64,000 nt of DNA from Pseudomonas alcaligenes. GTDB lineage: Bacteria > Pseudomonadota > Gammaproteobacteria > Pseudomonadales > Pseudomonadaceae. The notes beneath the pieces were generated by a model that saw only the letters and a list, made by a program, of their open reading frames with translations, had not been told where the DNA came from and made no database searches. This document shows, piece after piece, positions 28,804 through 37,171 of this stretch (position 1 is the first letter of the stretch; every line of letters starts with the position of its first letter). The position numbers were made by a program, and so were the translations under genes. The stretch is taken from NCBI RefSeq assembly GCF_014490745.1, contig NZ_LZEU01000001.1:2197501-2261500 (forward strand), in the 5' to 3' direction.

Positions 28804-29109
28804 ATGAGCTGCCCACGCCCCCATCTGCGTTTTTCTCCTCTGCCCACCGGCACTCCGAACCGGCATCCCCATGTCCTGCTGGTGGGAAGCCATCAGCCCC
28901 AGCTGCTGCGTTACCTGGAAGGTTGGCCCAAGTGCTGGCCGGGTGCGCGCAATTTCCTCGTTCGCTTCGCCACCGCACAGACCCTGCAGGCCCTGCCCGG
29001 CAACAGCTTCGACCTGGTGGTGGTCGGCGCCGAGGCGCAACCGCTGACGGCCGAGCTGGTCGGCGAACTGGTACGGGTCGCCCGCCAGGGGCTGATCAGC
29101 CTGCGCTGA
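28804..29109 (+). CDS. Small conserved hypothetical protein
   Basis: A 101-residue protein without signal peptide or membrane helix. It has an alternating pattern (HPHVLLVGSHQPQLLRYL and SFDLVVVGAEAQPLTAELV) like two strand-helix units of a Rossmann or receiver fold, but no catalytic motif, so it may be a regulatory or degenerate domain. It is convergent with greB, and the two 3' ends overlap by 14 bases (29096-29109). A sigma-70 like promoter is seen upstream. The coding call rests on base composition, a reasonable start and the promoter; I recognise no named family. Confidence 0.6.
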   Translation: MSCPRPHLRFSPLPTGTPNRHPHVLLVGSHQPQLLRYLEGWPKCWPGARNFLVRFATAQTLQALPGNSFDLVVVGAEAQPLTAELVGELVRVARQGLISLR

Positions 29110-29608
29110 GCGGCGGGTAGTCGATGGCGGTGATGTAGTAGGTCTGCTCGCCGCCTGGTGTCTGCACCCGCACTTCGGCATCCAGCGCCTTGCCGACCAG
29201 GGCGCGGGCCAGCGGCGAGTCGATGCTGATCAGGTTGAGTTTGAGATCGAGCTCGTCCGGGCCAACGATGCGGTAGCGTGCCTCGTTGCCGTCCTCATCC
29301 TCGAGGGTAACCCAGGCGCCAAAGTAGACCTTGTGCGGGTCGCTGGGGCGGTCGCCGATGACCTTGAGGTTCTCCAGGCGCTTGGTGAGAAAGCGCACCC
29401 GGCTGTCGATTTCGCGCAGCATCTTCTTGCCGTAGATGTACTCGGCGTTTTCCGAGCGATCGCCCAGCGCCGCCGCTTCGCTGACCGCCTGGGTGACCTG
29501 CGGCCGGCGCACATGCCACAGCTCATGCAGTTCGGCACGCAGGCGGGCCTCGCCCTCTGGCGTGATCAGCGGGGTTCCGGCAGTACGGGGCGGGCGGTAG
29601 CGGCTCAT
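29096..29608 (-). CDS. greB: Transcription elongation factor GreB
   Basis: A 170-residue Gre factor. The N-terminal coiled coil carries the conserved tip acidic residues in GDRSENAEYIYGKKMLREID. The C-terminal FKBP-like domain has RYRIVGPDELDL and ISIDSPLARALVGK. GreB stimulates RNA polymerase to cleave backtracked transcripts. The Y-I-Y-G-K-K stretch and longer basic C-terminal half distinguish it from GreA. Its last 14 bases overlap the end of the opposing small gene. Start ATG 29608 gives the standard N-terminus (MSRYRPP). Confidence 0.95.
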   Translation of the reverse strand: MSRYRPPRTAGTPLITPEGEARLRAELHELWHVRRPQVTQAVSEAAALGDRSENAEYIYGKKMLREIDSRVRFLTKRLENLKVIGDRPSDPHKVYFGAWVTLEDEDGNEARYRIVGPDELDLKLNLISIDSPLARALVGKALDAEVRVQTPGGEQTYYITAIDYPPLSAG

Positions 29609-29651
29609 GGTGCTCGAAGGTCGGGAAGGTGGCGGGATTCTAGCAAGCCGC

Positions 29652-32153
29652 TCAACCTTCCCGCAGTACCGTCAGCGGGCTGCTGTTGAGCGCCCGGCGC
29701 GTGCCCAGGGTGCCGGCTGCGGCGATCAGCAGGGCGCCCAGCAGTGGCAGCAGCAGAAGCCAGGGATGCGGCTGCCAGGCCAGGTCGAGGGCGAAGCGGT
29801 AGAGCAGGAAGCTCACCAGTTCGCAGCCGAGGGCGGCGAGTAGGCCGCTGACGGCACCGAGCAGGGCGAACTCGGTGCGCCGGGCCGCCACCAGCAGTCG
29901 GCGTTCGGCGCCCAGGGCGCGCAGCAGGGCGCCCTGGCGGATGCGCTCATCGAGGGTCGCCTGCAGGCCGGCAAACAGCACGCTGAGACCAGCGGCGAGA
30001 ACGAACAGGAGGACATATTCGACCGCCAGGGTGACCTGGGCGAGGATGCTGCGCAGTTGCTCCAGCAGTGCCTCGACCTGCAGCAGGGTGACCGCCGGGA
30101 AGGCGCGGGCCAGCTCCACCAGTTTCTGCTCGCTGTGCGGCGGCAGGTAGAAGCTGGTCAGGTAGGTGGTGGGCAGATCCTGCAGGGTGCCGGGCTGGAA
30201 GACCATGTAGAAGTTGGGTTGGAAGCTGTCCCAGTCGACCTTGCGCAGGCTGCTGACCCGGGCCTGGCGCTGCAGCCCGCCGACGCTGAAGGTGAGCACG
30301 TCGCCGAGGGATATCTGCAGGCTCTGCGCCAGTCGCGATTCCACCGACACCACGGCCAGGCCGTCCGGGCGCGGCGCTTCCCACCAGTGCCCGGCCAGCA
30401 GCTGGTTGCCACTGGGCAGCTGCTCGGACCAGGTCAGGGTCAGGTCGCGCTGGGTGGCGCGCTCGCCCTCGGAGTCCTTGCTGACCTGCTGCTGCACCGG
30501 CTTGCCGTTGATCTCGGTCAGGCGCCCGGCCACGGCGGGGTAGAGCACCGCCGGGGTGGGGGTCAGGCGGGCCAGGTGGGCGGCGAAGGCGGCCTGCTCG
30601 GCTGGCAGCACATTGAGCGCGAAGTGATTGGGCGACTCGGCCGGTAGCTGCGCCTGCCAGGTGTCCAGCAGCTCGCTGCGCAGCAAGACGATCAGGCCCA
30701 TGCTGAGTAGGATCAGGCCGAACGCCAGAGCCTGGCCGGCGGCGGCCAGCGGGTAGCGCAGCAGCTGGCCGAGCCCCAGGCGCCAGGGCAGGCTGGCCGT
30801 GGCCAGCAGGCGGCGCAGGCTGTGCAGGCCGAGCACCAGCAGGCCGCCGAGCAGCAGGGTGGCGAGCAGGCCACCACCGAGCAGGGCCAGGGTCAGGCGC
30901 AGATCCAGGCTCAGCCGCCACATGATCAGCCCCAGGGCCAGTAGCGCCGCACCGTACACCAGCCAGGAGCTCGGCGGCACGGGCAGCAGGTCGCGACGCA
31001 GCACCCGCAGCGGCGGAACGCGGCCCAGCGCCGCCAACGGTGGCAGGGCGAAACCGGCCAGAGCGACCAGCCCGGTGGCGATCCCGGCCAGTGCCGGCAG
31101 AGCGCCGCCCGGTGGCACGCCTGCAGGCATCAGGCCCTGGAGCAGCTTGAACAGCACCAGTTGGCCGACCCAGCCGAGCAGAGCACCAAGTAGGCTGGCC
31201 AGCAGACCGAGCAAGGCCAGTTGCAGGCCGAACAGCTGCAGCGCTTCGCGACGTGACAGGCCCATGCAGCGCAGCAGGGCGCTGGCATCGAAACGGCGGG
31301 CGGCGAAACGGGCCGCGGACAGTGCCACGGCCACGCCGGCCAGCAGCACGGCGGCCAGGCTGGCGAGGTTCAGGTAGCGCTCGGCACGACCAAGGGCGCC
31401 GCCGATCTGCCGATTGCCGTCGCGGGCGCCGAGCAGCTCCTGATGGGCGGCCAGGCCCGGTTCGATTTGCTGCTGGTATTGCTGCAGCGCTTCCGTAGTG
31501 CCACGCCACAGTTCGCGGTAGCGCACCCGGCTGCCGGGTTGCACCACGCCGGTGGCGGGCAGGTCGGCCAGGTTCATCAGTATTCGTGGCGTCAGGCTGT
31601 AGAAGTCGCCGGCACGATCCGGTTCGTAGGTCAGTACCCGGCTCAGGCGCAGGGGCAGGTTGCCGACCTCGATGGACTGGCCGATCTGCAGATCGAGAGC
31701 GGCCAGCAGGCGGGCCTCGACCCACACCTCGCCGGGCGCCGGGCCACCGCCAGCCTGTTCCGCCTGGTAGAGCGCCGCGGCGCTTTTCAGGGCGCCGCGC
31801 AGCGGATAGTTGGGGCTCGCCGCCTTGACGCTGGCCAGCTGAATGCCCTGGTCGGTGGCGATCACGCTGGAGAATTCCACCACCTGAGCGTGCTCCAGGC
31901 CCAGCTGCCGGCCGCGCTCGAGCTGCTCGGCGCTGGCCGGGGCGCTGCCGTTCAGCAGCAGGTCGGCACCGAGGAACTCGGTGGCGCGCAGCAGCATGGC
32001 GCCGTTCAGGCGGGCACTGAAGAAGCCGATGGCGGTGCTGGACGCCACGGCGATCAGCAGGGCGAAGAACAGCACGCGCAGCTCGCCGGCTCGCGCATCG
32101 CGCAGCAGCTGGCGCAGCGCCAGGTTCAGCAGGTGCAGACGAGGCGCGTGCAT
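29652..32153 (-). CDS. ABC transporter permease (YbbP type)
   Basis: An 833-residue FtsX/MacB-like permease with one N-terminal helix (about 25-46), a large periplasmic domain, and a first FtsX module near residues 265-380. Further helices lie near 400-520, then a second periplasmic domain, and a C-terminal FtsX module (about 715-815). This duplicated architecture is typical of YbbP. With the ATPase encoded just upstream (start and stop share base 32153) it should form an exporter or lipid/lipoprotein extraction complex. The adjacent tesA gene is a conserved neighbour of ybbA-ybbP. The substrate is unknown. Confidence 0.92.
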   Translation of the reverse strand: MHAPRLHLLNLALRQLLRDARAGELRVLFFALLIAVASSTAIGFFSARLNGAMLLRATEFLGADLLLNGSAPASAEQLERGRQLGLEHAQVVEFSSVIATDQGIQLASVKAASPNYPLRGALKSAAALYQAEQAGGGPAPGEVWVEARLLAALDLQIGQSIEVGNLPLRLSRVLTYEPDRAGDFYSLTPRILMNLADLPATGVVQPGSRVRYRELWRGTTEALQQYQQQIEPGLAAHQELLGARDGNRQIGGALGRAERYLNLASLAAVLLAGVAVALSAARFAARRFDASALLRCMGLSRREALQLFGLQLALLGLLASLLGALLGWVGQLVLFKLLQGLMPAGVPPGGALPALAGIATGLVALAGFALPPLAALGRVPPLRVLRRDLLPVPPSSWLVYGAALLALGLIMWRLSLDLRLTLALLGGGLLATLLLGGLLVLGLHSLRRLLATASLPWRLGLGQLLRYPLAAAGQALAFGLILLSMGLIVLLRSELLDTWQAQLPAESPNHFALNVLPAEQAAFAAHLARLTPTPAVLYPAVAGRLTEINGKPVQQQVSKDSEGERATQRDLTLTWSEQLPSGNQLLAGHWWEAPRPDGLAVVSVESRLAQSLQISLGDVLTFSVGGLQRQARVSSLRKVDWDSFQPNFYMVFQPGTLQDLPTTYLTSFYLPPHSEQKLVELARAFPAVTLLQVEALLEQLRSILAQVTLAVEYVLLFVLAAGLSVLFAGLQATLDERIRQGALLRALGAERRLLVAARRTEFALLGAVSGLLAALGCELVSFLLYRFALDLAWQPHPWLLLLPLLGALLIAAAGTLGTRRALNSSPLTVLREG

Positions 32154-32836
32154 CAGGGCTCCACGCTGTCGACCAGGCGACCGCCTTCCAGGCGGATCAG
32201 GCGCCGGCAGCGATGGGCCAGGCGTTCGTCGTGAGTGACCAGTACCAGGGTGGTGGCGCCTTCGCGGTTGAGCTCGAATAGCAGGTCGCTGATGCGCTCG
32301 CCGGTATGGCTATCGAGGTTGCCGGTCGGCTCGTCGGCGAACAGCACCGCCGGTTCGGCGGCAAAGGCGCGGGCCAGGGCGACTCGCTGCTGCTCGCCGC
32401 CGGACAGTTGGCGCGGGTAGTGACTCAGGCGCGCCTCCAGGCCGACTCGGCGTAGCAGCTCGCGAGCCTGCTCGCGGGCATCGCGGCGGGCCTTCAGCTC
32501 CAGCGGCAGCATGACGTTTTCCAGGGCGTTGAGGTTGTCCAGCAGTTGGAAGGACTGGAAGACGAAGCCGACTTGCTCGGCGCGCACCCGGGCGCGCTGG
32601 TCTTCGTCCAGGCGGGTGAGTTCATGGCCGGCCAGGAAGACGTCGCCGCTACTGGGCAGATCCAGGCCGGCCAACAGGCCAAGCAGGGTGGATTTGCCCG
32701 AGCCGGAGCTGCCGACTATGGCCAGGCTGTCGCCACGCTCGAGGTCGAAGCTGAGGTCGTGGAGAATGTCCAGCTCGCCTTCCGCGCTGGAAACCACTTT
32801 GCTAAGGTGCCGCGCAGAAAGAATGCTGGCGCTCAT
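32153..32836 (-). CDS. ABC transporter ATP-binding protein (YbbA type)
   Basis: A 227-residue ATPase of the MacB/LolD subgroup. Walker A is [10 protein letters not shown], the Q-loop FVFQSFQLL, the signature [14 protein letters not shown], Walker [14 protein letters not shown], and the H-loop LVTHDERLA. It powers the YbbP-type permease encoded immediately downstream. The start at 32836 is chosen over an upstream in-frame start near 32917 because it gives the family's standard N-terminus and clears the divergent tesA coding region. Only 10 bases separate it from the tesA start on the other strand. Confidence 0.93.
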   Translation of the reverse strand: MSASILSARHLSKVVSSAEGELDILHDLSFDLERGDSLAIVGSSGSGKSTLLGLLAGLDLPSSGDVFLAGHELTRLDEDQRARVRAEQVGFVFQSFQLLDNLNALENVMLPLELKARRDAREQARELLRRVGLEARLSHYPRQLSGGEQQRVALARAFAAEPAVLFADEPTGNLDSHTGERISDLLFELNREGATTLVLVTHDERLAHRCRRLIRLEGGRLVDSVEP

Positions 32837-32846
32837 GGAGAGTCCG

Positions 32847-33455
32847 ATGCGTGCGTCGTGGTGGGTAAGCGGTGTCTTGGCACTGCTGTGTTGGGCGCAG
32901 GGTGTGCAGGCTGCCACCCTGCTGGTCGTCGGCGATAGTATCAGCGCCGCTTTTGGCCTGGATACCCGGCAGGGCTGGGTCAGCTTGCTGGAAAAACGCC
33001 TGGCCGAGGGCGGTTTGGCCTACCAGGTGGTCAATGCTTCGATCAGTGGCGACACCAGCTCGGGCGGCCTGGCACGCCTGCCGGCGCTGCTTGCAGAGCA
33101 TCGGCCGCAGGTGGTGATCATCGAGCTGGGCGGCAACGATGGCCTGCGCGGTCAGGCGCCTGGGCAATTGCAACAGAATCTTGCGAGCATGATCGAGCAG
33201 TCCCGTGCCGCCGGTGCGCAGGTGCTACTGCTGGGGATGCGCCTGCCACCCAACTACGGGACGCGCTATACCCAGGCGTTCGCCGAGGTCTACAGCACGC
33301 TGGCCAGGGATAAGCAGGTCGCTCTGGTGCCGTTCTTCATGGAAGGCGTCGGCGGTGTCGATGGCATGATCCAGAGCGACGGCATCCACCCCTCTGCGGC
33401 GGCGCAGACACGCCTGCTGGACAATGCCTGGCCGCTGCTGCAGCCCTTGCTCTGA
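32847..33455 (+). CDS. tesA: Multifunctional esterase/lysophospholipase L1-like TesA
   Basis: A 202-residue SGNH hydrolase with a signal peptide (residues 1 to about 22). Block I GDSISAAFG has nucleophile Ser31. Block II is NASISGDTSSGG, block III IELGGNDGLRG, and block V DGIHPSAAAQ has Asp178 and His181. It is a periplasmic esterase/thioesterase/lysophospholipase. The pairing with divergent ybbA-ybbP is conserved in gamma-proteobacteria. Its start is 10 bases from the ybbA start, so each promoter must lie inside the other gene's coding region. Confidence 0.96.
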   Translation: MRASWWVSGVLALLCWAQGVQAATLLVVGDSISAAFGLDTRQGWVSLLEKRLAEGGLAYQVVNASISGDTSSGGLARLPALLAEHRPQVVIIELGGNDGLRGQAPGQLQQNLASMIEQSRAAGAQVLLLGMRLPPNYGTRYTQAFAEVYSTLARDKQVALVPFFMEGVGGVDGMIQSDGIHPSAAAQTRLLDNAWPLLQPLL

Positions 33456-33511
33456 CGCTTCCCCGGCTGCTGGCTTTCCGCTATCGTGGCAATCCTTCCC
33501 CGGAGCACTCG

Positions 33512-33793
33512 ATGCCGCGTCCTGCCTGGTCTCTGCACGCCTACCAACTGATCGTACCGGACGAACAGCTGGATCTGTTCGCCTGTCGCGAGGCGCGCGT
33601 GCACCTGGTGGCCCGCCAGCTGGAGCTGGGCAGCCATGCCGACCGAACCCTGTGCGGCGGTCTGCTGCCGGCCTTGCCGGTGATGTGCGAGGTGCTGCGC
33701 CCCAGCCTGCGCGACAAGCGCCTGTGCCCCTCCTGTCGCAGCGTGCTGGAAGCCCAGCGCCAGGGCGAGCGGCCAATCTGGGCTGATGCCTGA
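33512..33793 (+). CDS. Small conserved hypothetical protein with CPSC motif
   Basis: A 93-residue cytoplasmic protein. Cys48 and Cys59 precede a closing C-P-S-C motif (RLCPSCRSVLEAQR), giving four cysteines that could bind zinc. I recall a similar small gene at this position, between tesA and the L,D-transpeptidase gene, in P. aeruginosa. The function is unknown. Upstream is a purine-rich CGGAGC about 10 bases before ATG 33512. It is likely monocistronic or weakly linked to tesA (56-base gap). Confidence 0.7.
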   Translation: MPRPAWSLHAYQLIVPDEQLDLFACREARVHLVARQLELGSHADRTLCGGLLPALPVMCEVLRPSLRDKRLCPSCRSVLEAQRQGERPIWADA

Positions 33794-33868
33794 GGGCTCC
33801 CCGGCACGCGGCCGCCCGGTGTACAATCCCGAGTCTTTCCATCAGCCATTTTTGCCAAGGATTTCCGG

Positions 33869-34831
33869 ATGTTGTCGCGCGTTCCAGCCGTCGCCCGTTC
33901 CCTGACACTCACCAGTCTCTTCATGGCTGGTTCCGCCGCAGCCCTCGAGCTACCCCTGCCGCCACCTGGCGAGGATATCGTCGGTCAGGTGCAGGTCATC
34001 AAGGCCAAGTACGAAGACACCTTTGCCGACCTGGGCGTGGCCAATGACCTCGGCTACCTGGAAATGGTGGCGGCCAACCCGGGCGTCGATCCCTGGTTGC
34101 CGGGCGTCGGTACGGAAATCGTGCTGCCGACTCGCTTCATCCTGCCGCCGGGGCCGCGCGAAGGTATCGTGATCAACCTCGCCGAGTACCGCATGTACTA
34201 CTTCCCGAAAGGGCAGAACGTAGTGCACACCTTCCCGCTGGGGATCGGTCGTGAAGGCTGGGGTTCGCCCATTGCCCACACCACCATCACCGGCAAGACG
34301 CCGAATCCGGGCTGGTCGCCGCCAGCTTCGATCCGTGCCGAGCACGCTGCCGATGGCGATCCGCTGCCGGCCTATGTGCCGCCAGGCCCGGACAACCCGC
34401 TGGGGCCGTTCAAGTTCACCCTCGGTACGCCGGGCTACCTGATCCACGGTTCGAACAAGAAGTTCGGTATCGGCATGCGTGTCAGCCATGGCTGCTTCCG
34501 CATGCTCAACCAGAATGTGCTGGAACTGGCGAAGATGGCGCCGGTGGGTACTTCGGTGCGCATCCTCAACGAGCCCTACAAATTTGGTCTGAGTGGCGGC
34601 AAGGTCTACCTCGAAGCCCATGCGCCGCTGGATGACCAGGGCGCGCCCTCGGTGGTCGACAAGCACACTGCAGTGATCAACGCACTGCTCAAGCGTGATG
34701 ACCTGGCCGGTCGCCTGCGTCTGGACTGGGAGGTGGTGCGTGATGTGGTGGCGGCTGAAGACGGTCTGCCCGTGGAAATTGCTGTGCCGCAGGATCCGGT
34801 GATCCAGGGCGAGGCGCCGCTCGAGCTCTGA
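33869..34831 (+). CDS. L,D-transpeptidase (YkuD family, ErfK/YbiS-like)
   Basis: A 320-residue secreted protein. The signal peptide covers residues 1 to about 26. A LysM-like segment lies at about 38-90 (NPGVDPWLPGVGTEIVLPT). The YkuD catalytic domain spans about 97-232, with the conserved YLIHGSNKKFGIG and SHGCFRM containing catalytic Cys209. It makes L,D cross-links in peptidoglycan or attaches the Lpp-type lipoprotein. The divergent-side neighbour oprI encodes such a lipoprotein, which supports an ErfK/YbiS-like role. A terminator follows. Confidence 0.94.
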   Translation: MLSRVPAVARSLTLTSLFMAGSAAALELPLPPPGEDIVGQVQVIKAKYEDTFADLGVANDLGYLEMVAANPGVDPWLPGVGTEIVLPTRFILPPGPREGIVINLAEYRMYYFPKGQNVVHTFPLGIGREGWGSPIAHTTITGKTPNPGWSPPASIRAEHAADGDPLPAYVPPGPDNPLGPFKFTLGTPGYLIHGSNKKFGIGMRVSHGCFRMLNQNVLELAKMAPVGTSVRILNEPYKFGLSGGKVYLEAHAPLDDQGAPSVVDKHTAVINALLKRDDLAGRLRLDWEVVRDVVAAEDGLPVEIAVPQDPVIQGEAPLEL

Positions 34832-34847
34832 TCGCGTTACATCTGAA

Positions 34848-34883
34848 GAGCCCGTCGTCTGGTAACAGCGGCGGGTTTTTTAT
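34848..34883 (+). terminator. Terminator of the L,D-transpeptidase gene
   Basis: CCCGTCG and CGGCGGG arms around a short loop are followed by seven T residues, 17 bases or so after the stop codon. Confidence 0.7.
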
Positions 34884-34906
34884 TGGCTGCGATTTACTGT
34901 GGGCAA

Positions 34907-34943
34907 TAAAAAAGCCGACTCGGCGAACCGGGTCGGCTTCTTC
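34907..34943 (-). terminator. Terminator of oprI
   Basis: On the minus strand AAGCCGAC and GTCGGCTT form a stem with a 12-base loop, followed by a run of six T. It lies 17 bases after the oprI stop. Confidence 0.88.
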
Positions 34944-34959
34944 AAAGCCTTGGCAAGAA

Positions 34960-35211
34960 TTACTTGCGGCTGGCTTTTTCCAGCATGCGCAGAGCGCGCT
35001 CGTTGGCTTCGTCAGCGGTCTGCTGAGCCTTCTGAGCAGCGGCCAGAGCTTCGTCAGCTTTGCGGTAGGCTTCGTCAGCACGAGCCTGAGCGCGAGCAGC
35101 TGCGTCTTCGGTAGCGGTCAGACGGGCTTCGGTTTCTTTGGAGACGCTGCTGCAACCGGTAGCCAGAACAGCTGCCAGGGCCAGAGCAGAGAATTTCAGA
35201 ACGTTGTTCAT
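34960..35211 (-). CDS. oprI: Major outer-membrane lipoprotein OprI (Lpp homologue)
   Basis: An 83-residue lipoprotein. The signal peptide ends in lipobox ATGC with lipidated Cys20. The mature part is a short Ala-rich heptad-repeat coiled coil ([20 protein letters not shown]) ending with the conserved C-terminal lysine used for peptidoglycan attachment (EKASRK). Length and sequence match OprI, one of the most abundant proteins in Pseudomonas. The start at 35211 ([20 protein letters not shown]) is chosen over an upstream in-frame ATG because it gives the lipoprotein signal. A sigma-70 like promoter lies near 35290 and a strong terminator downstream. Confidence 0.98.
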   Translation of the reverse strand: MNNVLKFSALALAAVLATGCSSVSKETEARLTATEDAAARAQARADEAYRKADEALAAAQKAQQTADEANERALRMLEKASRK

Positions 35212-35278
35212 CGTGTTCCCCTTAAGGTGGACTTTCCATAAAAGCAACTTCCCGAGCTTGGGAAATTAGCCGGGCTAC

Positions 35279-35306
35279 ATACTACTCATTACTTGTAGTA
35301 AGTAAA
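35279..35306 (-). promoter_or_regulatory. Putative sigma-70 promoter of oprI
   Basis: On the minus strand TTTACT (35306-35301) and TAGTAT (35284-35279) are 16 bases apart, giving a leader of about 60 bases. The leader contains a small TTCCC/GGGAA hairpin near 35250-35263. The remainder of the gap 35307-35544 is AT-rich with no other clear motif. Confidence 0.45.
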
Positions 35307-35544
35307 CTGACCTTGCGCAAGAGAGACGTTTTTTTTTCGCTACAGCACAACTTTTCATCTTTTTGTATAAAAAACATACAGTTCTGATGGGGTTGCGGAC
35401 TCTCGCACGCGCTTGAGTACGAGTTAAGACGACGAGTTGCCACGTCTTTTCAGTTCGCATGGCTGGCAAACTGACAGCCTGTTACCATCGCTCCTGCCAA
35501 CCATCCGGATGGATGTAATCCCGGAATTAATCAAGGACGTCCAA

Positions 35545-36810
35545 ATGTCGAAGCTCGTTAAATGGGGCCTGTTCTCCATTCTTGCGATTGCACTTCTTAT
35601 CAAGGTCTCGCTCTGGCTCTCGGTGCGTTCGATCATGAATGATGCGGTGCAGCAGTTGTCCCCTTTCATGCAGGTCAGCTACTCGGGGATCACTTCTTCT
35701 TTCGACGGGCGGGTTGGTGTATCGGGCATCAAGGTGAGTGTGCCGGCAGCCAATGACGAATTTCGCATCGAGCATGCGGAACTCAAGTTCAAGGGGCTGA
35801 TGGATCTGCTGTCGTTCAGGGAGCGACTGGCGGAGGGCAAGTTTCCCGAGCAGATGGCGGTAAACATCAAGGGACTGGCCCTTGAGGTGCACGGCCCGTT
35901 CATGGAAGCACTCAAGGCGCCGAGCACCGAGAAGAATCTGGATAGCGCGCTGTCCAGCGTCGCCTGCGGCAACGTCGACAGCATTGGTGTCGATCAGCTG
36001 CTGGAGATGGGCTATCGCACGCTGGAGACCGACGCGCAGTTCTCCTACCTGTTCCAGCCGGGGGCGCAGACCCTGACGTTCAACATGACGGCCGATACCC
36101 GCGACATGGGTGAGTACCGGGTCAGCCTGTCGCTGGCCAACATGTCGGAGAAACCGGGCGATCTGCGGGTCAATCCGCCGCGGGTGTCGATGATGACCCT
36201 CGAGCTGAATGACAACCAGTACCAGCGCAAGGTCAACAGCTACTGCGCCGGCAAGATGGGGCAGAGCGACGAGGTCTATCTGCAGACGGCCCTGGAGCAT
36301 CTGGACAGCTCCCTGCGTTCGCAGCGGATTGCCCTGGATCCCAAGTTGCTGGCGGCGCTGGGTGGCTACCTCAAGGATCCGCAGGCGCTGCGGGTCGAGC
36401 TGAACCCGACCGAGGGCATGACCTGGGACGGTCTGCAGTTCTTCGAGGCCAAGGATGTGGTGGCGATGCTGCGGCCGGTACTGCTGATCAATCAGCAGTC
36501 GGTGGAACCCCTGGCGTTTTCTTGGGTCGATCCACGAGCGGCGCGCGAACCTGAGCCGAATGAGCTGGTACGCGCCGAAGTGGTCGAGCAGACCCAGGCC
36601 TCGCCACAATACGAGTTCGTCAGTGTTGCCAGCCTGCCCGACTATGCTGGCAAACGGCTACAGTTCATTACTTATGATGGTGCCTATTATCAGGGCGTCC
36701 TGCATAAGGTGGAAAATGGCAAGGCATTCCTGAGCGTGCAGTTCGGCACGGGCAACGCGGAGATGTTTCTCCGCTTGGAAAAGATCGATAAGGTAAGGGT
36801 TCTCTTCTAG
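35545..36810 (+). CDS. Hypothetical membrane-anchored periplasmic protein
   Basis: A 421-residue protein with one N-terminal transmembrane segment (about residues 7-27) and a long periplasmic body. The early QVSYSGITSSFDGRVGVSGI and EHAELKFKGLMDLL segments resemble the repeat style of AsmA/DUF945-like lipid-transfer proteins. The C-terminus (LPDYAGKRLQFITYDG to LRLEKIDKVRVLF) looks like an SH3-like beta domain. I do not recognise a named family. The start at ATG 35545 follows an AAGGAC SD and coincides with the membrane helix. The acetyltransferase gene follows after 19 bases. Confidence 0.75.
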   Translation: MSKLVKWGLFSILAIALLIKVSLWLSVRSIMNDAVQQLSPFMQVSYSGITSSFDGRVGVSGIKVSVPAANDEFRIEHAELKFKGLMDLLSFRERLAEGKFPEQMAVNIKGLALEVHGPFMEALKAPSTEKNLDSALSSVACGNVDSIGVDQLLEMGYRTLETDAQFSYLFQPGAQTLTFNMTADTRDMGEYRVSLSLANMSEKPGDLRVNPPRVSMMTLELNDNQYQRKVNSYCAGKMGQSDEVYLQTALEHLDSSLRSQRIALDPKLLAALGGYLKDPQALRVELNPTEGMTWDGLQFFEAKDVVAMLRPVLLINQQSVEPLAFSWVDPRAAREPEPNELVRAEVVEQTQASPQYEFVSVASLPDYAGKRLQFITYDGAYYQGVLHKVENGKAFLSVQFGTGNAEMFLRLEKIDKVRVLF

Positions 36811-36829
36811 AGCCCGTTGAGGAGCAGAA

Positions 36830-37111
36830 ATGAGCGAGGCGTTATCCATCCGTCATGACCAGGCCGGCCATCAGTTCGAGGCCGTCGTCGAAGGTCATCG
36901 TGCTTACCTGGCCTACATGGATCTGGGCAAGCAGACGCTGGATATCTACCGCACCTTCGTCCCCAATCCCCTGCGTGGCCGTGGCATTGCCGCGGCCCTG
37001 ACCGAGCAGGCGCTGAGCTACGCCGAGAGCATGGGCTATACCGTGATCCCCTCGTGTTCCTATGTCGAACGCTACCTCGAGCGGCGCCAGCGCCAGCAGC
37101 TCAAGCACTGA
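36830..37111 (+). CDS. Small GNAT-family N-acetyltransferase (YjdJ/YidJ-like)
   Basis: A 93-residue minimal GCN5-related acetyltransferase. The acetyl-CoA binding motif A appears as VPNPLRGRGIAAALTEQAL, followed by SMGYTVIPSCSYVERYL. This short class (with human GTLF3B/NATD1) comprises stand-alone domains acting on small molecules or proteins, with unknown substrate. A GGAG lies about 9 bases before the ATG. It is the second gene after the membrane protein, with a terminator 17 bases later. Confidence 0.85.
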   Translation: MSEALSIRHDQAGHQFEAVVEGHRAYLAYMDLGKQTLDIYRTFVPNPLRGRGIAAALTEQALSYAESMGYTVIPSCSYVERYLERRQRQQLKH

Positions 37112-37128
37112 GGTTGGAGCGGCCAAAT

Positions 37129-37157
37129 AAAAACGCCGGGCATTGCCCGGCGTTTTT
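37129..37157. terminator. Bidirectional terminator
   Basis: AAAAACGCCGGGC and GCCCGGCGTTTTT form a perfect 13-bp stem with a 3-base loop between the convergent acetyltransferase and DAHP synthase genes. T runs exist on both strands. Confidence 0.93.
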
Positions 37158-37171
37158 GTTGGCGCATGTGC

